A stretch of DNA of 64,000 nt from Sphagnum magellanicum. Its lineage: Eukaryota > Streptophyta > Sphagnopsida > Sphagnales > Sphagnaceae. The notes beneath the pieces are model-generated. The model was not told the origin of the DNA. It did no database searches and was given only the letters and a program-made list of their open reading frames with translations. The DNA is taken from positions 32,850,001 to 32,914,000 of the forward strand of contig CM038908.1 of assembly GCA_021904315.1 (NCBI GenBank). Direction: 5' to 3'. The translations under genes and the position numbers were made by a program. This document shows positions 44,087 through 55,899 of this stretch, one piece after another (position 1 is the first letter of the stretch; each line of letters begins with the position of its first letter).

Positions 44087-44326
44087 ATAGATTTGAGTTT
44101 CTTTTAGGGTACAAAATGAGACAGAACAAGAGGACTTTAATAATAAGATCAGAATTTTCCTTGTGTGTTAAATTTGAGAACATTTGTGTTATTGCGTTTT
44201 GAATTGCCAGATCCAAAATCAGACGTTCCATGCGTTTATTAGAGCCAGTTTTGTAACGGCTGGTAATTATATTTTAGTCATCTGGAAGTTACTGGAACCC
44301 ATGATCCATTCCTGGGCCCTCTCCCT

Positions 44327-44339
44327 CCCCCCCCCCCCC
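44327..44339. repeat. Homopolymer run of 13 C
   Basis: An uninterrupted C tract in a spacer; it could form a G-quadruplex or i-motif with neighbouring runs. Confidence 0.95.
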
Positions 44340-44589
44340 AAAACAGCCCGCACCCCCTTCCTGGCCCTTTTCATCAGGGGAAGATTCTTCCAGACCTGTA
44401 CTTTGCAATCAGCAATGCAATTTCGAATTATTGATGGCAGGTGGGCGAGCAACAGAACGGGTCAGAGGCTAGAGCCCCACATGTGGGGGTGGGGGAGAAG
44501 GGCAAAGGGGGAGAAACTTTAATCAACCAACTTTTTGCAGGCATTTAAAATGGTCCGGTGTTTTAGGGTTGAAATGAAGCACCAAAAAC

Positions 44590-46790
44590 AAATGCTACAA
44601 ACGTCTAACATAAAAGGAAACCCCCCTTTTTAACACTCCAGGTACATACACAAATGCAAATATACCATAGTACCTTGACAGCTTGTACACCCTAATTTTT
44701 TATTATTTTGTAGAAATGTTGAAATTTTTTTTAATGTTTTTCTTTGGGTAAAGAGCAACAAAATTTTGTGAAAGAAAATGGAGATTTTTGGCAAAAAATT
44801 CAGAAATATTTTATTTTCCAAAATGGAATCTTCATAATTAATTAATTAATTTTCAACATACATGTGTTGAATTACCATTGCATTCTGGCGGATGGTTTTG
44901 TGTGCCTAGCTTTTGAAAAGTTAGAGTACCAATGTAGTTTGAAACAGGAATGATAAGTAGTTTTTGAAGTTGATTTTATGGGTGAGTTATGTCAATAATT
45001 CCACGAATTTTCTTCCATTCCACCATATTGTTCTCTAAGCCTCCTCCCCTCTTAAATGAACCCCATTCTTGGGATTAATTTCTTTCACAATTTGAACAAA
45101 AACATACACCAGAACTTTTGCATCACAAACAATGGCCTAACCTGAGAGTAAATTCTCCCCATTACAAATGTTATGGACAAAAACATATGTGAGATACTAA
45201 CCACCTACCCATGATTACACACATATCACATGAGTACCTAGTGATAAATTTACCAGTCAAATGTCATGGATTGGGGCCTAAGGTAATTCTATGTCAGCAC
45301 TGATTCTTACTTACCATTTTGTTTGTATAACTCTTCATAAGAAGATCCATGATTGTGCAGGATGTTAGGAACCAAGAAGTAAATTTGGTCTTATAATTGA
45401 CATAATAGTTATTAGCTACAAAAGAATTAAATACCATATTTAGTCACCAAATTTTGATGGGAAAAAAAAACATTTAAAGCAGTAGCAGAGCTGGATGTTC
45501 TAAAACTGCAAATTAATTAGATATGTTCAAAAGGTTATTATTTAGTATTGTAAATGAAACAAAAAAGACAGAACCATTTGTTATTACACACATGGGTTTG
45601 GGTTGGTATTATTAATTGGATTTTATGCAAGAAAAGAGTGATCATAAGTTCATACTCAAATTCCATTTCTGTTCTCCCACCCCCCCATTTTGATTGTCTC
45701 TATCCCCTCTCCTTCAACCCACATGGTGTGTTTAAAGTCCATCATTATTGAGTGGAATTAGAAATCCAAATTGAGGGGAAAAAATAATATAAAAATGGGT
45801 ACCAATAACTAGAGTTTTGGATTATAACCAGTGTTGTGTGTGTATGTGGTTTACATTATACCCATAGTGTAAGTGTAAGTGGGGGAACTTATTTCCCCCA
45901 TGTGCAATGCATAAAACCCTACCCAGAAATGGATGGGTTTTGGTATATATCATAAGCATATTATCATAGTGGACTGCAGTCTTGGCCACCAGCCTTTGTG
46001 ATCCATCATGGATGCACTCTCGCAATCATGAAACCCTTCCAATAATCCACCACTGCACCTCCAACTTATTGGACTGCATTCAAATGAGTAGTTTAGAGCC
46101 TGAGGAGGGTAGCACAGGCCTTAAGTTTGTTAGTCTGCAACAAAAACAAAAGTCAGCCCCAAAATAATTCATTTCTTACTTTTATGATTACTCAGCACCA
46201 GTTTTTTTTTTTCCCTGACATATTTTACGACTTTTTAAACCGAAAATTTGGGACAAAAAAAATTTTCTAGAGAAAATTCGAATATTTTCTTTTAATGGTA
46301 TATTTTTCTAAAAATTTGGGGAAAGAAAAACAAAGAAAGCAGAAAGGAGGAAAGAGGCCAATAGTAACAGTGGCAAAACTCCTGTAAATGTAGCTTTTTA
46401 GAGTAGGCTTTGAGTGAGCCAGCACCTACACTGGTACTATAGCAAAAAGTAAATTGCAGGCTTTAGAGATCGTAAACTTTTGATGTAACTTTTACGCTGC
46501 TCAGGATTTTGGAATATGCTTTTGTCCCGTTTGCAAAATAAGTTAAAAAAAGAAAATCACCCACAAAACCGGCAGATTTTCTTTGCACCGACGTTTCGCC
46601 AGCCCAACGTTGGCTAAACCGTTAAGGCTTAGGGGTGCGGCGGGGTTCCTTATAACTGGCTGAATCTCCTGTTGTGAAGCTGGGATCAGTTTCGCCACCA
46701 AACGTGAAACTCATCCCCAAAGGGCAGTTCAATTATTACCTATTGGATGTCGGTTCTGGGCTAGGCTGAATTATATTTGGGGGGAGAAGT
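44590..46790. other. Spacer, no gene seen
   Basis: AT-rich with short poly-A/T runs; open frames are short and unremarkable. Confidence 0.5.
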
Positions 46791-46800
46791 GGGAAAGAGA

Positions 46801-46830
46801 GGGGGGGGGGGGGGGGGGGGGGTAGGGGGG
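46801..46830. repeat. Homopolymer run of 22 G, then TA and 6 G
   Basis: (G)22 at 46801-46822, TA, (G)6. The run length may be imprecise because sequencing and assembly handle such runs poorly. Confidence 0.9.
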
Positions 46831-47179
46831 AAACCTGGTGGTGAATTACTTAAACTTATTTCTGGGCTTCTTGGGGTTTTGGTAGTGGAGTGTTGTTTGG
46901 CAGCATTTCAGGCCAAATGTAAATGCATTTTCTTGCTTTTTTGGGGGCTTTAGTACTAACTGGAACAAAGTCATGGAGTTCTCTATTTACTGTAACAATT
47001 TACTACCTACCCCCTCACGTGCAAACTTTTCTAACATCAACAACAACAAGACAGGCAACATTGAGAGTGCTTTTACTACCTTACTTCAATTTTCCGTTAG
47101 TTCTGTGCACAAAATTAGAGGAGAAGAAAGTTTCATGATTCAAATACATAATGCAATCCCACAAATTTCCATCCCAGAA

Positions 47180-47410
47180 ATGACGGAATGTATTTGGAGG
47201 GCACCTTATATCTATAAATATCCCTCTGAAAAGGAGGAGGGATCTTATGCCTACTCCTAAAAAGTGGTAGGGAAATTTTGCTTACTTGTAGGTGTAAGAT
47301 CTCTCCCGCTCCTGAGGGGTAGGTGTAAGAACCTTTCCCCTCTTGTATGCCTTACAATCTATATATGTTGAAGTTCATGACTAGGTTTCCTTACGATGGG
47401 TAAAATTTAA
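47180..47410. repeat. Dispersed repeat family, copy 2
   Basis: It carries 'tatttggagggcaccttata', 'ggatcttatgcctactcct', 'taggtgtaagatc', 'aggtgtaagaacc', 'gaagttcatgac' and 'gatgggtaaaa', in the order seen at 28020-28335. Confidence 0.8.
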
Positions 47411-47682
47411 TGGAAGTCATACTGCCCAAGGGCCTCTTCTAATTTGAGGGTTGCAGTTTCAAGGGGAGTACCCTGAGGGTGTAGGCCTGAAAATCAAGGC
47501 AGGCTTCTGGGAATAGGCCTTCTCCAATTTAAAGCATGAAAGGGTTCTATTCAAATGGGCAGAAGGTCTGCATGTGATTAGGTTCCTTCAAGTAATGAAT
47601 GAATCTTCCATGTGAGGAGGTGGGTTTTTTTTTAATAATAAAAAAACCTTGGAGTGCTTTACATGTATGGTAAACCCCTAGG

Positions 47683-47745
47683 GTGGGGACATTCCCAAAA
47701 TGTGGGACCTAGACTAGGCCCCACATTTTATGACTGTTCCCATCC
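47683..47745. repeat. Hairpin with ACATTCCCAAAATGTGGG arm
   Basis: 'cattcccaaaatgtggg' is followed by 'cctagactagg' and then 'ccccacattttatgactgtt', giving a near-perfect 11-12 bp stem (AAAATGTGGGxC / GxCCCACATTTT). Confidence 0.75.
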
Positions 47746-47779
47746 GTAGGCATAAAGCACTCCAATGAATTTCTATTTG

Positions 47780-47970
47780 TATGGTGCCTATCTATTAATA
47801 TCCCTCCTACAAAAGAGAAGGGATATTATACTACTCCTTATGAGGGGTAGGGAAATCATACTTCCTTATAGGTGTAAGATCCCTCCTCATCCTAAGCCTC
47901 ATGGTTTTTGTATGTTTAGGTTAATGATAACCTTTGCCTCTGCTTTATGATAGGTAAAACCTACAGGTGG
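47780..47970. repeat. Dispersed repeat family, copy 3
   Basis: 'aatatccctcctacaaaaga', 'ataggtgtaagatccctcct', 'tatgtttaggttaatgataa' and 'gataggtaaaacc' match copies 1 and 2 with more divergence. Confidence 0.7.
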
Positions 47971-48004
47971 AGGACATTCACCAACAGGGGGTTGAATTCA
48001 GCTA

Positions 48005-48165
48005 TTGCCTCATCCTAGGCCCCTTATTTTGAGAATTGCCTCACCCTCGTACTTTAAATTGCCTCATCCTAGACCCCTTATTTTCAGAGTTGCATCACCT
48101 CTGGACTTTAAATTGCCTCATCCTAGGCCCCTAATTTTGAGAATTCTCTCACCCTAGGACTTTAC
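48005..48165. repeat. Minisatellite, about 58 bp x 3
   Basis: Unit: 'attgcctcatcctaggcccc', 'ttattttgagaatt', 'gcctcaccctaggacttta'. It resembles the 22950-23100 minisatellite (GGCCCCTT-TTTTG-GAA-GCCCTC-CCTAGG-CTTTA). Confidence 0.8.
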
Positions 48166-48899
48166 CGTACATTAAACCCAGTCGTGCAACATATAACTTG
48201 CTTGCAAGATATTTAATACAATGTGAAATCATCACATAAACTTGATGAGCTTTGACAATGAATCATGCCGGCACTTTTGGTGTGAGTTTTAATCCAATAA
48301 GCAAGGGCTGACCCTTGTAAGTATAAGCATCTGAGTCATAATCCTCACAGACAAACACACACACATTCTTTCTGGCATCAAGGTGAAAAATGGATTATGG
48401 ACCTGTTTAAATGAGTGAGTGTCGGAAACACTTCCTCACTGCAGGCCAGGCTCTTCTTCTGTTATACTCCATGATATGAGTAACTAACTAATAATAAGGA
48501 ATAGCTCTGACAAGAGGCAAGAAGAAGAAGAAGCGAGAAAGGTAAACCAACAATATAGGCTATGCGTGAAAGTGCTGATGGGACCAGGGTGAACCAGCAG
48601 TCAAGTTACACCTTGTAGTCATCCTTTTTGTCGCTGGCTATATATAGCCAAAAAGCTGTATCAAAGATCAAAAGTGGAAAAATCAAGTGATTATTGAGAT
48701 TTCTAATAGCCAGAATCTGATTTTTTTATAAAAATCGCCAGATTTGTGCACATGGTTCAAGTATGTAATCAAAATGTACAAGAAATTTTTTTAATTTTTT
48801 ATATTTAGCTTGTAATTAAATTTGGCTGAATCTTCTTATGAATCATCACCACTGGCGCTACATCACAAAATTGACAAAAATGAAAAAAAGACTGCTTGT

Positions 48900-49007
48900 A
48901 GTTCCTTCAGCCTGGCGAGTGAGGTCTTTTAGTGAGTATATTTAACCCAGGAAGTGTTAAGTTTGGGGTCAGAGACCACAATCTGGTCTTCAGGTCAGAT
49001 ACTTACA
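48900..49007. repeat. Partial copy of the 49-kb inverted-repeat element
   Basis: 'gagtgaggtcttttagtga', 'tttaacccaggaagtgttaa' and 'gtcagagaccac' correspond to the interior of the element at 49987-50196. Confidence 0.6.
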
Positions 49008-49214
49008 CCTTGGGTGGACCAGCACCCATGTTTGTACCATGGTAAAAATCCCAAAATCTGTCTAAATTATTTCCAAGTATTACAAATATCTCATTCCATG
49101 TCAAAATCGGGGTCTGTGAGTTCAAATCTAACATTGTTCGGGCTTTATTTGGCCAGTAAGAGGCCTCTGTAAAAAAATGTGAAGGTACCAACATGGGTGC
49201 TGGTTCGGCCAAGG
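49008..49214. mobile_element. MITE-like element, 207 bp with 31-bp terminal inverted repeats
   Basis: The left end (49008-49038) begins CCTTGGGTGGACCAGCACCC and the right end (49184-49214) ends GGTGCTGGTTCGGCCAAGG. The 31-base ends are complementary at about 27 positions. The interior has no coding capacity. A second copy in the opposite orientation lies at 49987-50196, and partial copies at 48900-49007 and 49835-49930. Size, TIRs and copy number fit a non-autonomous DNA transposon; I did not identify a target-site duplication or superfamily. Confidence 0.75.
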
Positions 49215-49834
49215 TGCTCATCCACCAGAGGGAAGCACCTAGGCTGGGTGGGCCAGTACTTACATTTGGCCTTGGGAGACTCTTCATATGCGGGTGGACA
49301 TCCAGGGCCCCTCCAGCCACCCCAACCTCCTTTTTCCAATGGGCTGCCGGCCCCCAAGCCACCCTCATATGTAGATGATATGACTTGATAATATAACAAC
49401 CAATGTGCTAGTATGTCCTAGCTTCACTTAGCCTAACCTTAGGCAGGTGTACTCCTAGGCAAATGAATTCCCAGGCAAATTGATGTAAAGGACAAAACCA
49501 ACAAGTATGGTAACTCTAGGCCTCAATTGCTGGTTTAGTATAAAGTGCAAATCAAATAGTTATGAGAAATATATGAGAATTCACTTCTTGAGCTTGGCAT
49601 AGAAATGATAAAAAAACAATGAGACCATATTAATTCAAAACTAGTTTTTCTCCTGCAGATGGCCTTCCTAATTCTCATGCCAATGAAATCTACCCTGTGT
49701 TAATAGAATTTTCTTTGAGACAAGAGGTATGGTAAAAGTATGGCCCTTTTGGTACTCCATGTTGTGGAGGCCCCTCCATGCATGGACAGTGTCCCAAGAC
49801 TTACATTGTACCCTTACATTGTACCTTCACATTG

Positions 49835-49930
49835 GTGAGTGAGGCCAGTGGCAATATTTAACCCAGGACATGTTAAATTTGTACTCAAGTGATTTTATCT
49901 TCGGATGGGATATTTACAATGTTTAGAAAG
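49835..49930. repeat. Partial copy of the 49-kb inverted-repeat element
   Basis: 'gtgagtgaggccagtg', 'tatttaacccaggacatgtt' and 'tatttacaatgtttagaaag' follow the order of the 49987-50196 copy. Terminal repeats are not seen. Confidence 0.6.
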
Positions 49931-49986
49931 AACCCAAAAACAAACATTTGAGCTTTTTATTTTTAAACCACAGATGGGTTCACTGT

Positions 49987-50196
49987 CCAGGGTCTGATGC
50001 ACACCCATATTGGAACCTTCACCTTTTTTAGTGAGGTCTCTTAGTGACCATATTAAGCCCAAAAAATGTTAGATTTGAACTCAGAGACCCTGATTTAATT
50101 CAAACATGGGATATTTGTAACATTTATTTAGAAATAATTTTAAAAGATTTTGAGATTTTTACCATGGTACCGACGTGGGTGCTAGTTCACCCAAGG
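49987..50196. mobile_element. MITE-like element, second copy, inverted relative to 49008-49214
   Basis: Its reverse complement runs colinear with 49008-49214: 'accatggtaaaaatc', 'aaaattattt', 'acaaatatc', 'gagttcaaatctaacatt', 'gggctt', 'gaggcc/gagacc'. The right end reads GGGTGCTAGTTCACCCAAGG; the left end (CCAGGGTCTGATGCACACCC) is more diverged. Confidence 0.7.
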
Positions 50197-50199
50197 CTT

Positions 50200-51930
50200 G
50201 ATTGTGCATTTGGTCCAAGTAGTAAATTACAAGCCAAAATATGAGAGACAACTGTACTACCGTGTTTGTCAGAGGCGCATGTGAGGCCAAACACATAAGT
50301 TTGGGAATTTCTGACATTTGGTAGGGAGGGGGGGCAACAGACTGGGTTATTTGGTTCTCAGGGTATATATATATAGAGAGAGAGAGAAGTTTTAGCACAC
50401 CTGTTGGAGAACCTTTTTCTATATAGTGCATAATTAATTCCTGACAGGAGCCTTGGGGAAGAAGAAGAGTAGTTTATCACTAAGATGCTGGCGGCATATT
50501 AGAGTTATCCATAAAGTAGGCACCATTAGGGGTTCTTGTCCTGGCTCTGGCCGAAACAGGGCATGACTGTTGCACTGTTTTTGACGAGGGGTTTTCTTTG
50601 GTTTTTGGCCAGATGTGGTCATCTTTTTCATGGTTCGCTCATCAGCTTGAATTTTGACATTACATCTTAGACATAGAGTTCCCTGATTTCCTTCCTGCTA
50701 AGGTGAAATAGAAAAATTAAATTAAATTTTAAAAATCCATCGATTGTGTGATGTCAACAAGGTGGCATGCATTTCTAAAGAGTTGATACAATAGGTGAAC
50801 TATATCATCGACTTCAATTTGGGAAGCTGATGAATTCAAATCAATCAAATATGGGAGTGTGGAAGTAGAGATGCTTGAGCTTTGTGTGTGTGTGTTTGAC
50901 AAGAACTCATGATGTTATCTTTTCAGATGATTTGTATGCAATTTGATTGTGATCTCACTCACTCATAACAAACAAGTATTTTGAGGAGCTTGGTTTTGAG
51001 TCCATCACTTTGACTTTTGAGTCTCAAAAGTGTAGATTCTTTATATTGGGCGTTGGCCCTTAAGTGTAACATCCCCAGGTGCGGGGGAGGGAATTTCTCA
51101 TTAAAAGGAGGCCTAGATGAGGGAGGACATTAAATCACCAATGGGTCCTTATTGCAGATAGTACTTTTGTATTACCTATCTGCTTCTTCTTTTTCTTGTT
51201 TGCCCTTGGGTGATGGGTGATGCCAAGACACAAATTTTGGGTCCTATTATGCATGCTTTGGGTGCATAATAGACACCAAGAGGCATAATAAACCTAAAAT
51301 ACAGATAATAGACAAATAACAACAATCTATCAATATGTTTTTGCACACCATGTAAGGGAATAACATATGGACAATCCTAGATAAACGTGCCTCAAGAACA
51401 TGTCATGTAACAGCAACATGTAAGTAATTGGACATTAAGGAAACAACAGGAACAAATTTGGTACATGAAAATGACATAAGTATTAATGTCTTGACATGTT
51501 TGATAGGCCTAGTTATTTTTAAATGTTTCAATGTTAAATGAATAGGAACATGGGGACTAATGATTTAGAGTTGAGAACTTTAGTTAGATATTTCAGTAGA
51601 CAAAGCCAGACTATAGACCTTAATGCCCATTTGCACTCAATGTTACCTTGAAAAAAAATTAGAGCTCTAACACTATGCTGGTTTAGGGTTTAGGTTACTT
51701 CCAATAACTATTTACAAAGAGTCTAATTCAACAACTTAACTAGTGACACATATTCAGACCTAATGCTAAGTCAACACAAAACTTGCTCATAGTAATTAAA
51801 CATCATTATTTTTCCCTTTTTATGTAGACCTCTGAAATTAAGTTATCATTTCAATCATGTCATCATTTTGGCCACTAACTTCAACAACCCTTTTGCAAAT
51901 GGCATTGAAATTTTTCTTGTTGCCTTCAAC
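50200..51930. other. Spacer, no gene seen
   Basis: No coding region or structured RNA recognised. Short GA and GT dinucleotide runs lie at about 50375-50388 and 50882-50896. Confidence 0.5.
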
Positions 51931-51939
51931 CTAGAAGGT

Positions 51940-52440
51940 CATCTTCCTTGTCATCTCTTTATTTTTTGGTGCTCTTGTGCTCAATTTCAATGGTCATTTG
52001 CATTTTTTCTTTTATCATTACATTGTTGTAATAGTTCCAAACAACTTTGCAGATCTTCTTCAAGCTTTTAATTGTGAAGACATCAATTATGAAGAGGTCA
52101 ATTATGTTTGTGCACCCAATTTCATTGTTTGTGCTCTCTTTGGATTGATTGACCCTATTGCACATCTTCTTTTTGCTTTCGACCTTGAATGCCTATTGAT
52201 TTTCTTATGACTTTTAAACTTGAATGCCATTTTTCTCTTCATCTCTCTATTTTTTTTGTGCTCTTACACTCAAGTTCAATGCTTGGTTGCATTCTTTTTC
52301 TCACCATTACATTGTTATATTTTGTTTGCATTGTTGTGCTCTTGCAATAGTTCCAAATGGCATTTTGCATCTTCTTCAAGCTTTCAATTGTGGAGAAGCC
52401 AATTGTGTTCATGTGTTTAGGTTCAATGTTTGACATTTGA
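51940..52440. repeat. Degenerate direct duplication, about 250-300 bp x 2
   Basis: 51950-52100 and 52240-52400 share 'ctctattttttt', 'gtgctcttg(c/a)actca', 'ttcaatg', 'atcattacattgtt', 'aatagttccaaa', 'cttcttcaagctttcaattgtg'. Open frames inside are Phe/Ser/Leu-rich low-complexity peptides and are not called. Confidence 0.6.
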
Positions 52441-52739
52441 TCATCATTGCTCCATGTACGTTTTGCTACATCTATAGCTTTACAATTTGGTTTACAAGTT
52501 GTTTTTTTTTTTTTTTGGGGTTCTCTTGTCTATCTTATTTTGGTTTTTACTATTATATCCTCATCAAATATGTGTTTTTTGCCTTCGATGTTTGGCAATC
52601 TTTGTTCTATTGTCACAATTTTTATAGATCCTCACACATTTTACTTTTTTCATATTATGTTTTTTGTTTTGTCCATGTTATTGAAAGTTGTTGTGATGGT
52701 TGTCAAAAGGGTTGCAAACATCTAAAAACAAGTTGATCC

Positions 52740-55400
52740 TTTGGATTAACCACATCCAACTTGGTTGTATTATCTTTGCTTGAATTACTGTCAAATGACC
52801 AAGTTTTCTAACTTTGGTTGGCATTACATTTTTGTGTTCATCTCACAAGTGGAATTTGATGCAAGATCAATATCCATGGTCTTCTTTACTTTTGAAGCTT
52901 TCATGTGACCTCTACCCCTTTGTGTCTCTCAAGCTTTTCTTCAAGTATGTGACACATTGCACCTCCTTATAGTCTCAAGTACTTGTTTCTCCACATCTTT
53001 TGCATTGAATTTTATGTTAAAATATGTGTTGAACTATAATTCATTTGATTCTTTGATGAAAATTCATGTTGTGAATTTTGAAGAAAATGCATACAACATA
53101 CCTTGATTTTCATTGTTTGCAATTTTGTTAATTTCAATGATGTTGTTATTGCCTTGGAACACCATGTGAATTTGTGAAATTGTAAAAAAATCCTTACCAT
53201 GCCAAAGATGAAATTGTTGTGAACATCAAATTTGTGATGTTCTACGCTATATGAATTTGAAGCTTGTAGACACTCAATGTTGTGATTGCTAAAGCTTGAA
53301 TATGTTTTGTGTCAAAGGTTGCATACATCAAAGTTGTGAGCATTGAAGGTTCGTGGATGGTGTGAATGTTAAAGTTTTGCAAATGCTTGTAAACATTATA
53401 AAATAGTTGGAAGATTTGTTGTAGTACGTACATTGTAAAAGTCATGAAGCTTTGTTGTTGTAAAGTTTGTAGTATTCAATGAGTTTGTTAATGCAATCAC
53501 GTGCAAGATAATTATAGATTATAACATTTCACCACAACAAAACATGTCTTTTATGCAAGTTTTTACATGTATGTTTTTTTAAAATCATGATTGTATGATG
53601 TCTAAAGTGAGGTTTTAACCCTCACCTCTTTAGCCACATTCCTAGGCTTTAACCATCTACTTGCCACTTTGTGTGGTGACGAATAATGTCATTTCAAAAA
53701 ATACAAACACATGTTTATTCTAAATTATGTAATAATGTGATAAATTATTATAAAATTAAATTTGATTTGTTAGGTACCACATAAGTACCTACTTACCTAC
53801 CTACCTACCTAGGTATTTACACAATGTAATTAAATCTTGATTTGGTAGGTATTAAGTCAATTGTACCTACCAACTTACATACCACCATGTATATTTGGTA
53901 AGTGCCTAAAGTAGGTAGGTACCAATGTACATAGGTAGGTTGGTAAATTTTACATAGGTTGGTACCTAGATAAGTGGCATCACAATCTAAGATTGTAGTC
54001 ATGTGTAAGAATGTCTTATTTTAATCACAATAGTCAAGGTCTAAAATCCATAAACAATGAATCTACCATTTGTATAACATTGTTCAATTTAACTAAATAC
54101 CAAGTTGTAATTAATCACAACAAACACACCTACTTTTCATTTTAATCAAAATGAATGTAATTAATCATTTTAGTCAAAATAGACATGATTAACTTTGACT
54201 CTACGATCAATTTAATCACAGTACTACTAGCCAAAAAATATGATTTTGTTGTTATTTTTGTTGATATTTTACCATTCCCCATAACATTTTTGTAATATTG
54301 ACTACCACGTCATTTTTTGGGGATAACTTTAACATTAGGTGTGAACTCCAATACATTGCCATTTTTATACCATTCATCACTACTTTACTAGTAGGTGCTA
54401 ATACACCTTTAGTGTTGTCAAGTAACCAAAAAGAGGGCAAAAAAATATATAGAAGTTTTTCATTGACACATTGCAAGAAAAAAACCTCAAGTCAATATTT
54501 ATTTGGTTATAGGAACTTTGGTAGGCACAGATTCTATGCTAGAATTGTTCTTTGTTTACTTAAAACAATAAAATTTTCATTTCAATCATTCATTCAACAC
54601 TTAAAATTTGTGATTAAATTGTTCAAAACAATTCTAGTAAATTGTTTTACACAATTTCCTTCTTATAACTGTTTTTTATTCTACTCAAATTTTATTCCTT
54701 TTAAAAAATAAAATTTGTGGTCAAAATAAAATTAGATTATCAAAAAGCCCAAACACAACAAATACAAAATAAAATTCATGTTGTTTCACCAACTTCACAT
54801 TTCTCTCTTTACTCCAAATTGAATAATATCACAAATCTATAGTTTTAAAGGTAGAAATTAGAACTCAAATATGAAAAATATGTGGTTTCAAGTACCAATA
54901 GAAATTTGAAATCATACTATGCCACCCTATCTAACTATAACAGCTCCCTAAGTCTTCCTCTCTATGTAAAAAAACAATCTCCTCCAACTCTCACAATTTC
55001 TAGAACTACATCGTAAGTCATTTCCCTCCAAAAGTAATTCAAAATCAAATGTCCAACAATCTTGATCCTATCCAACTCATTCATTGCCTTGTTTAATCCC
55101 TACCATTTTTCTAATCTATTATCCCTTGGTTGATCATTGTCACACATTTCATAACATTACCTTCCTTCCACTATGGATTCCGTCCTCAAAATCCTTGCTT
55201 TAGTAAAGAACATTTTTCTCTTTAGATTATTGTGTAAATCATCTATGGCTTTGTTTGTTCCCCCTAAATTGTTGGTATTACTACCTGCACTTCAATCTAT
55301 GGTCCTGTATGGCCCTTAGCTTTTGTACTACTTAAATAATTGAAATTTCAAATAGCAATTTTGTTATACCTTCTCGATCTTGCTTATATGTATGCTCCAC
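52740..55400. other. AT-rich spacer with a TACC-type repeat
   Basis: No gene seen. 53777-53960 contains clusters of 'ctacctacctacc' and 'taggtaggt' in both orientations, an inverted arrangement of a TACC/GGTA microsatellite. Confidence 0.55.
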
Positions 55401-55899
55401 CACTTGCTCCACACCTTCAACCAGCTACCTTTGTGTGCTAGTATCATCAATTATTATTTATGTTTCTTACTATGAAGTTATTTATGCTTACTTTTCAACT
55501 ACCACATTTGGAATATTTTGTCCTCCTCCCCTCAAATGTTGTGGTTCCCCTAGTTGTTTCTCCTTGACTGCTCCATTGCACTCAGTTTCTTCCACTTCTT
55601 ATATAAGACTAGACGGTTTTGAACTATTTGGATTGTGATAAATAAAATCTAAAAAGGCTTTATTGAAGGGAAATATGTCTTTTGTAAGCGGCCTCATCCC
55701 TTCTATGCGCAACCAAATTTTTCTATATCTCCTCCCATAACTAAGCTTCTACCAACTCTCACCATTCATTAGGCTTAACATAGGCATCATCCATGTATTG
55801 TTTGGTATGCAATATTGAATAATATTGTACCAAGTCATCCTATTCTTCCCATCTATTGTTGACATATGCTAGATCCAAATCCTTGTTCTTCTCCAATAG

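Noticed and set aside
49008..50196. LTRs of a retrotransposon
   Set aside because: The repeats are inverted with terminal inverted ends and lie only 0.8 kb apart with no gag or pol between, so a MITE-type element fits better.
51868..52736. Several plus-strand Phe/Ser/Leu-rich frames resembling membrane proteins
   Set aside because: They come from a degenerate direct duplication of T-rich DNA; no conserved residues.
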